From: Entrophospora sp. SA101
Lineage: Eukaryota; Glomeromycota; Glomeromycetes; Entrophosporales; Entrophosporaceae
DNA length: 37,291 nt
Direction of reading: 5' to 3'
Assembly: GCA_958430865.1 (NCBI GenBank)
Contig: CAUDNR010000216.1
Coordinates: 1 to 37,291 of the forward strand
Positions 11,293 to 22,111 of this stretch are shown one piece after another; the first letter of the stretch is position 1; each line of letters begins with the position of its first letter. The notes under the pieces are model-generated. The model worked only from the letters and a program-made list of their open reading frames with translations, ran no database searches and was not told the origin of the DNA. Both the position numbers and the translations under genes were made by a program.

Positions 11293-11660
11293 ATGTTTTC
11301 AAGTAAAATAACTTTATCTGATACCCAAAAATATGAATTTTGCTTATTTGCTGCAAATAATAAATTGACCAGAAAAGAATATGTTGCATGGATTGAACAA
11401 AAATGGGGGTTACAGTTCATGAATCAACAATAACTAGAACTATACAAAAAAGTAGAAAAATACTTAGCACCAAAATTACCAATTTAGAAGCAAAAAGACA
11501 TAAATCTGTGATTGTCCCTAAGCTCTTAAGGAATTTGTTTTAATTTACCAACACAAAGCAATCTTAAGTGATGTTATTTTAGTTGAAAAGGCCAAGCAAA
11601 TTGCAACTGGGTTAGGAGTTTTTGAAGGAACGTTGACATTTAATTTTTGCATTGTAATAA
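11293..11660 (+). pseudogene. CENP-B-like transposase N-terminus, decayed
   Basis: The first frame (MFSSKITLSDTQKYEFCLFA...LTRKEYVAWIEQKWGLQ) matches the pipsqueak-type helix-turn-helix of pogo/Tigger transposases. A frameshift near 11415 moves to STITRTIQKSRKIL. After stop codons, LSDVILVEKAKQIATGLGVF at about 11567 matches the second helix-turn-helix (Tc5/CENP-B type). The DDE domain is missing. It is a relic of the DNA-binding half of the transposase. Confidence 0.8.
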
Positions 11661-11889
11661 TTTTATAAATAAAAATCTTTTTTAATTTTTCATTAGTGTC
11701 ACGTGCAACCAATAAAATACTTTTGTTCTATAAGTGCACCCCTCCATAAGTGCACGGTCTCGCCTGGTCCCAAGGGGGGTGCACTTATGGAGGGTTGACT
11801 GTATTAGAATTTCGACGTTGATCACCAAAAAATTTCGGAAAATACACTTCCCAATCGTTTAATGTGACACATCGTTCGACTATATATTA

Positions 11890-11898
11890 ATATGATTA

Positions 11899-11944
<46 letters not shown>
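11890..11944. repeat. (ATT)n microsatellite
   Basis: An almost uninterrupted run of TTA/ATT units just beyond the right end of the pogo-type element. The poly-Leu ORF read through it is an artefact. Confidence 0.95.
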
Positions 11945-13930
11945 TGTTTCTTCGTTCCTTCGAATTATTCATTTATTCGTTTATTCATTTTATTTGCTCA
12001 TTCGTTTTATTCGTTTCATATTAATATTATTAACAATGAATTTCGGGCATAATTTGAAACAAAATAAAAGCATTTTGTTAATGATAAATCATTGATGTTT
12101 TCGGATATAATTCTATTTTTGAAGTAAAATCAAATAAAATCCTTTTATTTATTATAATTCCATTTATTGTTAACAATAAATCATTGATGTTTTCAGGTGT
12201 GATTCTATTTTGAAACAAATATTTATTGCAATTTATTCATTTAAAAATGTCTAATAAACAAACACATCAAAGAAAACTGTTAATAGTATTGGTTTCATGG
12301 TTAGGATGTGAAGAAAATAAAAATGCAGTTCTTCATTTTTGTAACTTTGAAATGGAAGTACAAAACTTGCATTAGATACAACAGATTTAAGTCTAAAAGA
12401 CATTTAGAAATCAATGAACATGAATTGTCAGGTTTTGTCAATGAGAATTGTTTATTTTCTATCTAAACAAAATCTCTCCTCAAATATTTATTCTGATCTA
12501 TGAGAATTGATGACATTATAGTTTGAAAATAATAATCAATTAATAATTAGTGAAAAAACCTCTGGTTCTATTAATGCTATACCACACGAACAAGTGATTC
12601 ATTATGTTTCATTATAGTAAATAATTATATAAAACACCTTAAATAAAGGATTTATTTCATGCAGTATATTCCCACATTATCATTCCAAAATTCTAAATGT
12701 CTAATTCCTTTGTATAAGGTTTTTTTTGATAATACTCAGGTGCCAGATACGGAATAACCCTGTAGATTTTATTCAGATTGTCTTTTCTATCAAATATCCT
12801 ATTATACTAAAACCAATTTCATAGGAATAAATATTACCACTATGCAAGTCATGATGAACGTAATTTTTGTAATGAATATTTGATAATCTAAATAATGAAT
12901 AAATGGGTAAGTTAATAAAATATATCCTACAATCTCTCAATCATTGACTCATAAACATTTTATTCCCATTTTTTTAATAAAAATATTATTTTTACCCAAG
13001 TCACTTCAGGAATTAAAGCTCAAAAACGACTTTTAAACCAATTTAAAAACCAGTTTAAACCAATTTAAAACCAATTTAACTCCAACGGCAATAAAATAAA
13101 ATTTTTGTGGGTGAAATTAATAAGGTTATCACATGTTCATCACATGTTTATATAACATTTACTTATTGGAATGAGTCAAATTCGCCCATATGACTATAAT
13201 TATTACAATGTAGTGTGATTCTTTATTATCAATTATATGTTATGCTATAAATATTATATTTTTACTATGCATATAGCACACAACCCGAATAAACAAATAA
13301 TAAATCAGAGTTCAATTGCTCTGATGATTATTGAAATCTTTTAACAAGTTTTCATTATTATTAACATTTTCTATTGTAAAATGCATTAATTCTTTTTTTT
13401 TCCTCCTCTCTTGCCTACTTCTCTATTATCAACTTTCTTACTTCCTTCTTTTTGGGGTATATACATCATTTCTGTAATAAATAGAGATGCCTTACTCTTT
13501 TCAGGTGGTGTATGTGTCACCGATTAAATTTGGGGGAGAGCGTATTTTAATTGGTGATAATAATTATTTGTTTTTTTGCGTGGATCAGAATGAATAGGGG
13601 ATCAACGAATTGATTTTGGTATTAGCGAATAATTTTGGTTAAAGAAGATAAAAGTTTATTTAAATAAAATATTACTATTTTATTTATTTAGTTTTCTTAG
13701 TCGAAACTAATTAACTTATGAGAAAGTTAATTTACAAGTACATTGAATTCAAGTTTCTTATATACAATTCAATTAATTAGTAATTCTAACATCCCAAAAT
13801 TGTGAAGATATCTCAAAATTGCGAGGATATCCCAAGACGATTCTTTCTTGAATAAGTTAAATAAATTACGACGTTATACAAATAATTAATAAATAAAATA
13901 TAATTATAATAAAAATTAAGAATTTCGGAA
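11945..13930. other. 2-kb AT-rich region without a recognisable gene
   Basis: A roughly 40-bp segment (AATCATTGATGTTTTC core) occurs twice in direct orientation, near 12079-12121 and 12169-12211. A cluster of short ACCAATTTAAA-type repeats is at 13035-13077. The segment 12247-12390 (MSNKQTHQRKLLIVLVSW...) looks faintly coding but is soon broken. No gene is supported. Confidence 0.4.
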
Positions 13931-15000
13931 TTAGTTAAATTCGGCCAAAAGAGCGTCCAAATCTAATTCCGGTAACATGTGTAAACCTGCTTCCATGATA
14001 TATTCGTGTAAATTATTTAAACTTTCTAGAAGCATTTCCTATAAACATTACAATAAATTTAGTTATTATACAAGAATTAATTGAAAAAAAAGTCTCAACG
14101 AAAAATAAGGATGTATACCTTAATATTAAATAAAAGAAACATTGGTATGCATTGACGCATCAGCACTATATTGATTTGACTAGTTGGTAATTGTGATTGT
14201 ACAACTTCTCTAAATACATATAATCCTCGAAACGGTACAGTCATTTTGTACACAATTGCATTGTGATCTACAATCATTTAAAAATTAATAAAACAAAAAA
14301 TATAAGATTGTCATTAATACTGAAAACATTTACCATATATCTGCAAGCCATAAAGTTTCAACAAATTGAAAAGTGAACTATCTCCACCGTAAACTCAAAT
14401 TACTCTGTTTAACATTATTTTCCAATCTTTATTTTATCAGTGAAAAAATGTGTGTTGTCATTGATTAGGAGGTCCACTAACTTTGGAAATGACAAACTCA
14501 ATTTTTGCAGATTTTGTTGCTCAGACAACATCAATCTTTCGTCCAGAACTTTGTTCTTCTGCATCATTCTTTTTTAAATCAGCATCTTCAGCTGATGCAA
14601 ATAAGCATACTTCACCACTTAATAGATAAAAATTCATATTTATCTGATGATCATTTAAAATAAGCAATTTATATTTAAAATGATGTCATTTATTACTTAC
14701 AAAAAGAGATCCAAATCTGTACTTTTTTTTTGAAATAAATTCTGAATTACAGGCGTTAAAATCTTCTCACTAATTTTGCCTCTAATTTTTTATTATTATT
14801 GTTGCCATCATTATTTAAATGATAATTGTAAAGATATTGATAAACTTTTGTCAAGTTTAATAGTAGCTTCATATGATATTCCATTAATTTATCAGACATC
14901 AACATACAATTCTTGTCATTTCTATTCCATTTTGTTAAAAAATCCTTCAATTCCTCAATACCATTTATTTTTTACTGAATTGGCAATTAGTTTCCACAAA
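13931..15000 (-). pseudogene. Unidentified multi-exon gene, apparently decaying
   Basis: Reading the minus strand, the 3' part is well behaved. An exon ending in a donor at 14333 (SLFNLLKLYGLQIYD), an intron 14278ish-14333, an exon to 14119 (MTVPFRGLYVFREVVQSQL...FLLFNIK), a GT-AG intron 14039-14118, and a last exon 13931-14038 (EMLLESLNNLHEYIMEAG...LLAEFN stop) all join in frame. Upstream, helical segments (LSEQQNLQKLSLSFPKLVDL near 14535; KISEKILTPVIQNLFQKK near 14750; ELKDFLTKWNRNDKN near 14950) lie in shifting frames, with a good GTAAGT donor at 14700. I do not recognise the family. It may be a pseudogene, or a gene whose exons I have not joined correctly. Confidence 0.4.
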
Positions 15001-15160
15001 CTATGTTCTAATCTATTTTAGGTGACTTAGTGTATATAGAATATTATCAGAAAAAAAGTTTCAAATAAAATTAGATTTTTACCATTAAGTTTATATTCCA
15101 TCATTATCTTTACCACCATCCTGATCATTCTAGTTTTCTTTGATTCCTGGATAAACAGCA

Positions 15161-15427
15161 AAACAATAATTTAGATAATCACTGACTAGTTATTGTGAAT
15201 AATATTTTATGTCTAATGTATCAAAAAAGAATAATTTCGATTTATTTATAGTATTAATAAATCCACTCACTTTTATTTTTTATTTTTATTTTTTGTTGAT
15301 TTATAAATTTCTGATGTCACCTAATTCCCTTTCAGTGTTGGTGTGTTCACCCAAAAAGATGAAAGTCTTGATTCAAAGTTCAATATTCTGTTATCTATTT
15401 TCTTCTGTTACATTGTGTTGATGTTGG
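15161..15427. repeat. Source copy of the 267-bp segment found inverted in the DHHC gene
   Basis: These 267 bp appear, as far as I can read without a single mismatch, as the reverse complement at 22637-22903. This copy has no flanking duplication, whereas the one in the DHHC gene has, so this is taken as the source. It lies in AT-rich DNA with no recognised gene. The frames across it (70 and 124 codons, rich in Phe and Leu) look like non-coding sequence. Confidence 0.85.
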
Positions 15428-15719
15428 GTTACTTTCTCGTATTTTGCTTGTTTGTGCTTTTTCTGGTTCATCATTCCTTTGGCATGTTATGTTGTGACAA
15501 AATGAAATTTAGGTTTTTACCAAAATTAGAAAATTTTAGGGAAAATCAAGATTTATATGTAATGTGTAACGTTGATCACAGCGAACAAAAAATTGAGTTT
15601 ATTCTTATATTATCACTACCACTACCACTACCACTGTCATCTCATTCTCATTCTACCGCTATTGTTACTGCTACTACTTTTAATGTGCCATTATTACATC
15701 TGATGCAATTACATTAGAC

Positions 15720-16269
15720 AAAGAAATTTGTATAAATGTTCTATTTATGAATTGATAATATTTATTATTAATATTTGTCAGTATATCCATATCCATTCAC
15801 CATATTATATTGCACTCAGATAATTAATTGCATGTATAACTATTAATAAAAACAGGTATTAATAGATAGATATGAATAAGAATGTTACATCTACCTACAG
15901 TCTTAAATTTGTGATATAAATGATAGCCTTTACTCATAATAGAGTAATAAATACTTATCTGTAATTAAATTGTATATAAAAAAATAGTTTAATAAATAGT
16001 TTAATAATATCATAAAGGAATACCTCTTTAGTAAACTCTGCAGATATTGACTATCAGAGATGGCACATGTTTAAACAACAATCTATGCTTGGTTTTACAT
16101 CTAATGGTAGAGTCTCATATGTGATTGTATTGGAAGTTTTTTTTTTTTAAATAAAGCAAAGTTACTATTTAAAATCTCTTTGCTTCTAGTAAAAATCTAT
16201 GAAAATTATTTCATTATAGATGATGGCATGTAGAAACTATTTTTTTTTTAAAAATAAATCATTTAACAT
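15720..16269. other. AT-rich spacer, no feature seen
   Basis: I find no gene, inverted repeat or structured element here beyond short homopolymer runs. Confidence 0.4.
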
Positions 16270-18180
16270 TTAATAATTGAAATAATTATGCTTGTAGCTT
16301 ATTCATTGCTTCATGAAGTGATCCAGGTATCAAGAGAATTTTGGGTAATCATTCTTAATTTTTTGTGCATAATTGAATGGAACACCATTAAAAGCCATTG
16401 TAATTCATTTTCTTTCACATCTGTTGATATCACTAATTTCTTGAATGTGATCTAAAACTTTACAAACATTATCAATTGAATTGGGATTTAATTGTAAAGG
16501 GCCTGGAACAGAAATATCAGGCACCTTGATACCATCCTGAGGTAATGCTTTTTGAGTTATGCTGATTGTATTTATTGTGTTATTAGAGATATTGGTATTA
16601 TTTGGATATAATTTGAATTTTAAAGGCTTGGTGGTATTTGTCTCAAAGATTGATTGATTATCTTCTTGAATTTCTTGTTGGGTCTAAGGTTGTGGGTGAA
16701 ACATCCTTAGTAATTGCTGAAACCATGGCAAAACTATATTAAATCTTATCAAAAATCCTGTTGAAACTATGCCAAAATGGCGAAACCTCAAAATATGAAA
16801 CTCTGCTGAAACCCTGCTGATTGATTTCTGTAGGAGTTTCGGCAAGCAACCTTAGTTGGGTTTCAGTGAGTGTATAAAGTTTTTGATTGCATTGAGGACA
16901 TTTACACTTTGAATTTTCAATTTCCTTTATACCACATTTAATATACCTTTTTTGTTTGTCTATAGTAGAACTCTTTAAAATAAGATTATCTATAGGATCT
17001 TTTTTTTCTCTACATGCATCAGCTAAGATAACAGATAGATAATCTTGAAATTCTTTATCAAGTAATGCTTGCATATCTGGTGTGATTTTAAAAAGTTCTT
17101 GAATTTGTAATGAATCTAACTTTTGGTACAACCAAGGTGCCCCAATCATCTTTGTTTGATCAGTAGGATCAAAATTAAATGAAAGGAAACTAGTAGCAAC
17201 ATGAAAAGTTACCACGGTCTAAATGATTTTTTCTGACCCTTTTGTTGATTATCAAATGCCAAAAAATACTAAACCATTTAGAAATGGTAAAAATTCACCA
17301 GCTAAATTTTCCTGCCATTGAATAAATTTGTTATAACCACCTGAACTTAAGAAGTGGTTATCAACATCTATAGTTTTTTTGATTTGGCTATTGAATATTT
17401 GATTGCTGATGATGCTAAATTTATAGCAGAAACATATTTAAAATGCCTTGCCCATAAATGGCTTCAACTGTCATAGCACATTTGAATAACTTTTCCTCTT
17501 TAAATTGATCATCATCATCATGAAATATGAAAGCTTCAAGAAACTTAACAGCAATTGGATTTTGTTTAGAAAGCCATTCAGAAGTAGAATACTCTAAAAG
17601 GCTATCAAAACTAAATCATTTTTTTATCATTAATTAAGTTCATGATATCATTCAATTCTTATTGCTTGATCATCAAATTTTCTGTTCCATTTTTTTTTCA
17701 AATTATTATTTCTGATACTAATTGTTCATTTTGATATTCCAGTTTCTTTATTCTTTGCTCATAATCTTTTATGATGTTATGTAATATATTTATTGTTTTC
17801 TGACTGCATTAATTGTTTTTTAACATCTTCTAATTCAAATACAAGATTAGTGTTGCCTTTGCCCTCAAATTCATCATCTTTCAAAATTTCATAAATGGGA
17901 GCTTCGATTGCATTGTTGTCAGTAGTTAGCTTAGGCCTTTTTTGTTCATTTTCTTTTATGATAGATGAGGAACTTGAATTATCTGTCTTTTTTAAATGCC
18001 CAATAAAATAATTTTCCAAAGAATTAAGTAATAAAAATAATTCAGGAAAATGCTTAGCCAAAAGTTTTTGCTCTTTCAATTGATTTTTCTCCTGATGCAA
18101 AACGCCATTTCTGATTCTCCACAGCTTCACACTAAACTAAAAGAGAATTTTTATATCTCTCAACAAGACTTTCAAATAAG
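16270..18180 (-). pseudogene. Decayed member of a repetitive gene family (unknown function)
   Basis: Read on the minus strand, a broken protein of perhaps 550-600 residues can be followed in order. A helical and poly-Ser N-terminal part lies at 18130-17777 (MKLWRIRNGVLHQEKN...). Next come FDSLLEYSTSEWLSKQNPIA (about 17610), FKEEKLFKCAMTVEAIYG (about 17500) and FLSSGGYNKFIQW (about 17360), then 17215-16739 with PWLYQKLDSLQIQELFKITP and a Cys cluster C-x-C-x2-C. A C-terminal part at about 16500-16280 includes VPGPLQLNPNSIDNVCKVLD and FNGVPFNYAQKIKNDYP. Stops and frameshifts separate these blocks. It resembles a family I associate with many copies in Rhizophagus genomes, possibly of transposon origin; that is memory, not shown by the sequence. 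A run of GAAACY-type repeats interrupts it at 16715-16830. Confidence 0.55.
16715..16830. repeat. Short degenerate GAAAC(C/T)-type repeats
   Basis: Variants of TGCTGAAACC...GGCAAAAC recur several times (GAAACCATGGC, GAAACTATGCC, GAAACTCTGCTG, GAAACCCTGCTG). They sit where the repetitive-family protein loses its reading, so they are probably a small insertion. Confidence 0.45.
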
Positions 18181-18540
18181 CATGGTAAATTTTTTGGTTT
18201 GAGTGTTGTATTTGTCATTATAATTTATACACATATGATTCTATATATGAAAAAATAAAAAATAATCACAATTTCAAGTTTTAAAAAACTACATTGCTTT
18301 GGGGATTATGAAACTATATATCAAAAAAAAAACGACATAACATAACGCGGGAGTGTTTTCTAAACTCATTTGTAACGTATATGAATTGATCAACAAAAAT
18401 TTCTAGAATAGATTTCCAAACTTGGAAAAAATCTGACTGAATAATAATAATAATAATAAATGTTTTTTTTTAGAAAGGATCATCGGTATCCCATGTTAGG
18501 GACCGAATCTTTTTAGCAGTTTTTTCTCTAATTCATCATT
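18181..18540. promoter_or_regulatory. Presumed 5' region of the RING gene
   Basis: AT-rich intergenic DNA with an (AAT)n run at 18440-18460 followed by a T-tract and a more mixed stretch (18476-18540) directly before the start codon. No specific promoter element can be named. Confidence 0.35.
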
Positions 18541-19651
18541 ATGGTGAAATGGTGTGTTTCTATTGAAAAGACTTCTCCTCCATCTGTTGATGATATTGAA
18601 TCTGATCAGATAGAAGAAGAAGCTGTTGATTCATCGGTAGAAATAGTCAGCTCTGCAGTAAATGATTTATCACTTAGTGAATCGGATCCATTAGTATGTT
18701 TCTTGCAGTTAAACATTTATGATTCATAACTAAATCTAATTATTTGTATGTTTGGCATTTATTTACTTCTCCTTAGCTGTATGGTACACCTAATAAGAGA
18801 GGTCAAATATCTCTTAATCACCTTTTGAACTTTACCTTTCCACCAAGACAATCTTTTAACCATACACCTCGAAGACAGAGAGTAACCAATTATCAACCTT
18901 ACAATAAAGAACGTTTTGTAAATGCCAAGTATGTCAGTCATCTTCTTTTTATATATAATATTTTTTAAAAAAAAACTAAAATCTATTTTTTAAATGTATT
19001 CAAGCTTCCGATTTATTATTAAACCAACTGGAGATTATACTGTTTATCTAGTTGATCCTGGTAAATTTAAAAAAAATATTCAAATATAGAATATATACAT
19101 ACTAAAAATAATTAATAATTAAATTATTATACATTAGATATTTTACTTAATTGGGATGATATAGTACAAGTGGTAAAATAATATAACTATTTTTTTTTAT
19201 CAATGAATTAATTCATTAGTCATTTGTTAATTAATTTGATTAATTTGAAAAATTAGATTATTACTACTCATAGTACACCCAGTTGTCCAATATGTTTACA
19301 ACAACCAACTGCTCCTCGCGTAACTAAATGTGGTCATACTTATTGTTTCGCTTGCATTCTCCACTATTTACAATTTACTGATGATAATAGCAGTACCAGT
19401 ACTATTAATAGCAATAGTAATAACAACAACAATAATAAATCGAGTAAAAAATGGCGTAAATGTCCAATATGTTGGGATTCTGTATATGCAAAAGATCTTA
19501 AAAGTGTAAGGTTTTGGACTGTTAGGACTATTAGTAAAGTAGGTTATGCTGGATTAATCGAGGGGGAAGAAACAATCAATATGCGATTAATCCAAAGACA
19601 GATGGTAAATTTATAAATAAAATTTTTTATATTTACAATTAACAATGATGG

Positions 19652-19682
<31 letters not shown>

Positions 19683-21464
19683 AATAATAATAATAGTAAT
19701 AAATGATGTTGTTGTTGTTGTTATAACAATAGAATTCTACTATTGCACTCCCACGATCAAGAAATTGGCTATTTAAAAATTATGATTCATCAAATCATAA
19801 TACTATTATCAATACCAATATTTCTGCACCATGGCATTTCACTCCAAATGCGCTGGTATTTTCTAAGTTGATGCTTGCTTCTTTTGATTATATGCAAGAA
19901 GAGTTTAATCGAGATTTAAAAGAACTCGATGTAACATTAAACGAGGCCAAAATTTTAAGTTATCATGATGAAATTCCATTTCTTGAGATTGCTATTGTTA
20001 ATACCCAGGTATTTTTCTTGGCTATTTATGTTATAATTGTTACATACATAATTTTAATTAACATATATACTATTAATTATCATTACTGTTATAATTTGTA
20101 TGTAGGATCAATTAGCATTGCTTCAAGAATCATATTCGACGGTTCATCTTTTGGAGGTAGAGCAACAAGCCATTGAGATGTTTAATAAATCAAAGCTTTT
20201 AGATCTCATTACCACCGCCACTACGGTTCCTGAAACTGACCAAAAATCCTCGCCAATAGTAAATTCTCAGGATTTTCAAAATAGTGAAAATGAAGTTAAT
20301 ATATCAACTTCATCACCCTCATCCTCATCCTGGTTGCCTAATACATTTAAAGATACACCACAAACACAACCACCACCTTCAACGCCTGTATCATCGTCAT
20401 CATCATCATCAATATTATCATACACCAGAAACCACAATAATTTACAGACTTCAACAAAATTAGATTATAAGCTGAAGTCAAAATCCACTACTAATTCTCA
20501 ACAACCTATAATTTCTAGTGATAGTGCGTACTATTTTTATCAGTCGGAAGATGGTCAAAATGTTTATTTACATCCATTGGATATTCGTATTTTGAAATAT
20601 GAGTTTGGAACATATGAACAATTTCCAAACGAGATTTCATTTCGCGTTATAAGTGTTGATGAATCAACAATGACTGAAGTAAAGAATTGTTTGTCAATAA
20701 TTATATTGTACAATAATCATAATTGAAATGATGTTTTAAGATTTTATTTTTTAATTAATTTTTTATTATTATTTATAGGAACTTCGCAAAAAATTTAAAT
20801 ATTTGGGACATTTGCCTTTGAGTTGCGATGTGACATTTTTAGAGGTTGATTTGAAAGGTGTTGTCTCTGATTCAACGTTGAAAATTTTTTCAAGTATGTC
20901 TGTCTATATATAACCTTCGATAGAATGATTGTATCTATTATTGTTGTTGTTGATATTTAATAATTGTATATTATTAATTAACGTGATATGAAAGATGAAC
21001 TTCAACAACGTCTTAATCGTCGCAAAGAAAAGGCTAGAAAAGAAAAAAGGTTACAAGATCAAGCAGCCAACAAAGAATCTAAACAAGAAATTATAGATTC
21101 AGATCCATTTTTTCAACAACCTTCATATTCTTATGGTGGTGAAACAAGCGATAGTAATAATAATAACAATGATAATAATAATAATGGTGGTGGTGGTAAT
21201 AGTATCACTGACTCCGACAAATCCAATGATAATAATAAAGACATTGATAATAATAATCAGCATACTGGACGCACAACAGTTTGGGGAACTCCTGCAATTA
21301 CATTTGCTGGAATAGCTGGTGGAAGACATTCATCGGCTGAAGAAGAAAACCATGAAGTTGAAGAAAATAATTGGGATTTTCATGAAGAAGAAGTATTTTT
21401 TGGCAAAAAAAATAAAAAGAAAAAACTTATATTGATGTCTACTAGTGGTAGAAGGCAGCGTTAG
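18541..21464 (+). CDS. RNF10: RING E3 ubiquitin ligase, RNF10/Mag2 family
   Basis: Nine exons: 18541-18693, 18777-18928, 19005-19060, 19138-19172, 19257-19604, 19733-20008, 20106-20678, 20779-20893, 20995-21464. They sum to 2178 nt (725 aa), and every intron is GT-AG. Exon 5 holds a C3HC4 RING: CPIC (about residue 142), CGH and CFAC (157-165), then CPIC near 201, with a poly-Asn loop between. Upstream is the family segment NFRFIIKPTGDYTVYL. Downstream, HPLDIRILKYEFGTYEQFP and ELRKKFKYLGHLPLSCDVTF are typical of RNF10, followed by a basic helix and an acidic tail. The length compares with 811 aa (human) and about 670 aa (yeast Mag2). In the family, RNF10/Mag2 ubiquitinates 40S proteins such as uS3 during ribosome quality control. 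The start is the first Met; a further 5' exon cannot be excluded. Confidence 0.92.
19646..19695. repeat. (GAT)n/(AAT)n microsatellite in RING gene intron 5
   Basis: A trinucleotide run within the intron 19605-19732, removed by splicing. Confidence 0.9.
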
Positions 21465-21685
21465 TTACAATTTTTTCCTCTGGAATAAATAATAATAACA
21501 GTAATAATAGTAATAATTTTAATTTAATTTATCTGAATTACTCTTCTACATATTTGTAAACGAATTAAACAAATTAAATTAATGTACGATATTACACAAA
21601 TTTTAAGATCGAGCTAAAAAAATTCAGGGCTCAAAATTTCAATGACCGATTTTATACAAATAAATAAACCTATTGTGGAATAGGT

Positions 21686-21792
21686 CAGGGTTGGCGATCA
21701 GACTGTCCCATATACCTTTTTTGGTAATATAGCTGTGCAAATGTCTAATTTACCTCTTTTTAGCAATTTGGGTATTCTGATTGCTAACCCTG
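21686..21792. mobile_element. 107-bp hAT-type MITE downstream of the RING gene
   Basis: The ends are inverted copies CAGGGTTGGCGATCAGA (21686-21702) and CAGGGTTAGCAATCAGA (inverted, ending 21792), two mismatches in 17. The 8-bp flanks GAATAGGT (21678-21685) and AAATAGAT (21793-21800) match at six of eight positions, as for a worn hAT target duplication. The CAGGG start is shared with the full hAT element at 286. No coding capacity. Confidence 0.65.
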
Positions 21793-21800
21793 AAATAGAT

Positions 21801-22111
21801 AAGGCCTTTACCCTGAAAAGTTTTATGCTCTTGCAGTATAATTATTTATTATTATTATATCAATTATAAAAATTTTTAAATAAATTAAAACTGTTTCTAA
21901 TAATTAATTATTTAGTTACCTACCTATCTTTCTTTTAAATAATATCAATAATTATTATTATTAGAAAATTAGAATATAATTAGGTGAATAGATTATTTAT
22001 TTATGAGAGATCTTGTAAATTAACAAATAAAGAGACAATTAATTGTATGATAAAAGATATATATATATATATATAGATTATATATAGAAATTTCAAATAA
22101 TAAAATAAAAG
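21801..22111. promoter_or_regulatory. Intergenic region before the DHHC gene, with a TA-rich leader
   Basis: About 310 bp of AT-rich DNA. A (TA)n tract at 22056-22089 lies some 25-55 bp before the DHHC start codon and could act as a TATA-like or nucleosome-free element. Nothing else is seen. Confidence 0.35.

Larger units (their letters stand above)
10504..11801 (+). mobile_element. Pogo/CENP-B-type Tc1-mariner element, internally deleted
   Basis: Terminal inverted repeats begin CAGTCAACCCTCCATAAGTG at 10504 and match the inverted end at 11801 over at least 21 bp, with flanking TA dinucleotides (10502-10503, 11802-11803) as the target site. The subterminal regions repeat CCATAAATGCACC units and share a GCACGGTCT...CCTGGTCCCA segment. 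Between them, 11293-11660 encodes a decayed CENP-B-like DNA-binding N-terminus. The DDE catalytic domain is absent, so this is a deletion derivative. A separate MITE is nested at 11109-11280. Another copy of the 5' end lies at 35525-35705. Confidence 0.88.

Noticed and set aside
11892..12095. 67-codon ORF rich in Leu
   Set aside because: It is a translation of the (ATT)n microsatellite and AT-rich flank, with no protein features.
15209..15421. 70-codon ORF identical to one at 22643-22855 on the other strand, as a possible conserved small protein
   Set aside because: The identity is explained by the DNA-level copy of 267 bp that extends beyond the ORF at both ends; there is no sign of selection on the protein.
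15343..15717. 124-codon ORF with a hydrophobic start
   Set aside because: Phe/Leu-rich composition and a SLPLPLPL repeat from a CTACCA run; no family match, and it overlaps the copied segment.
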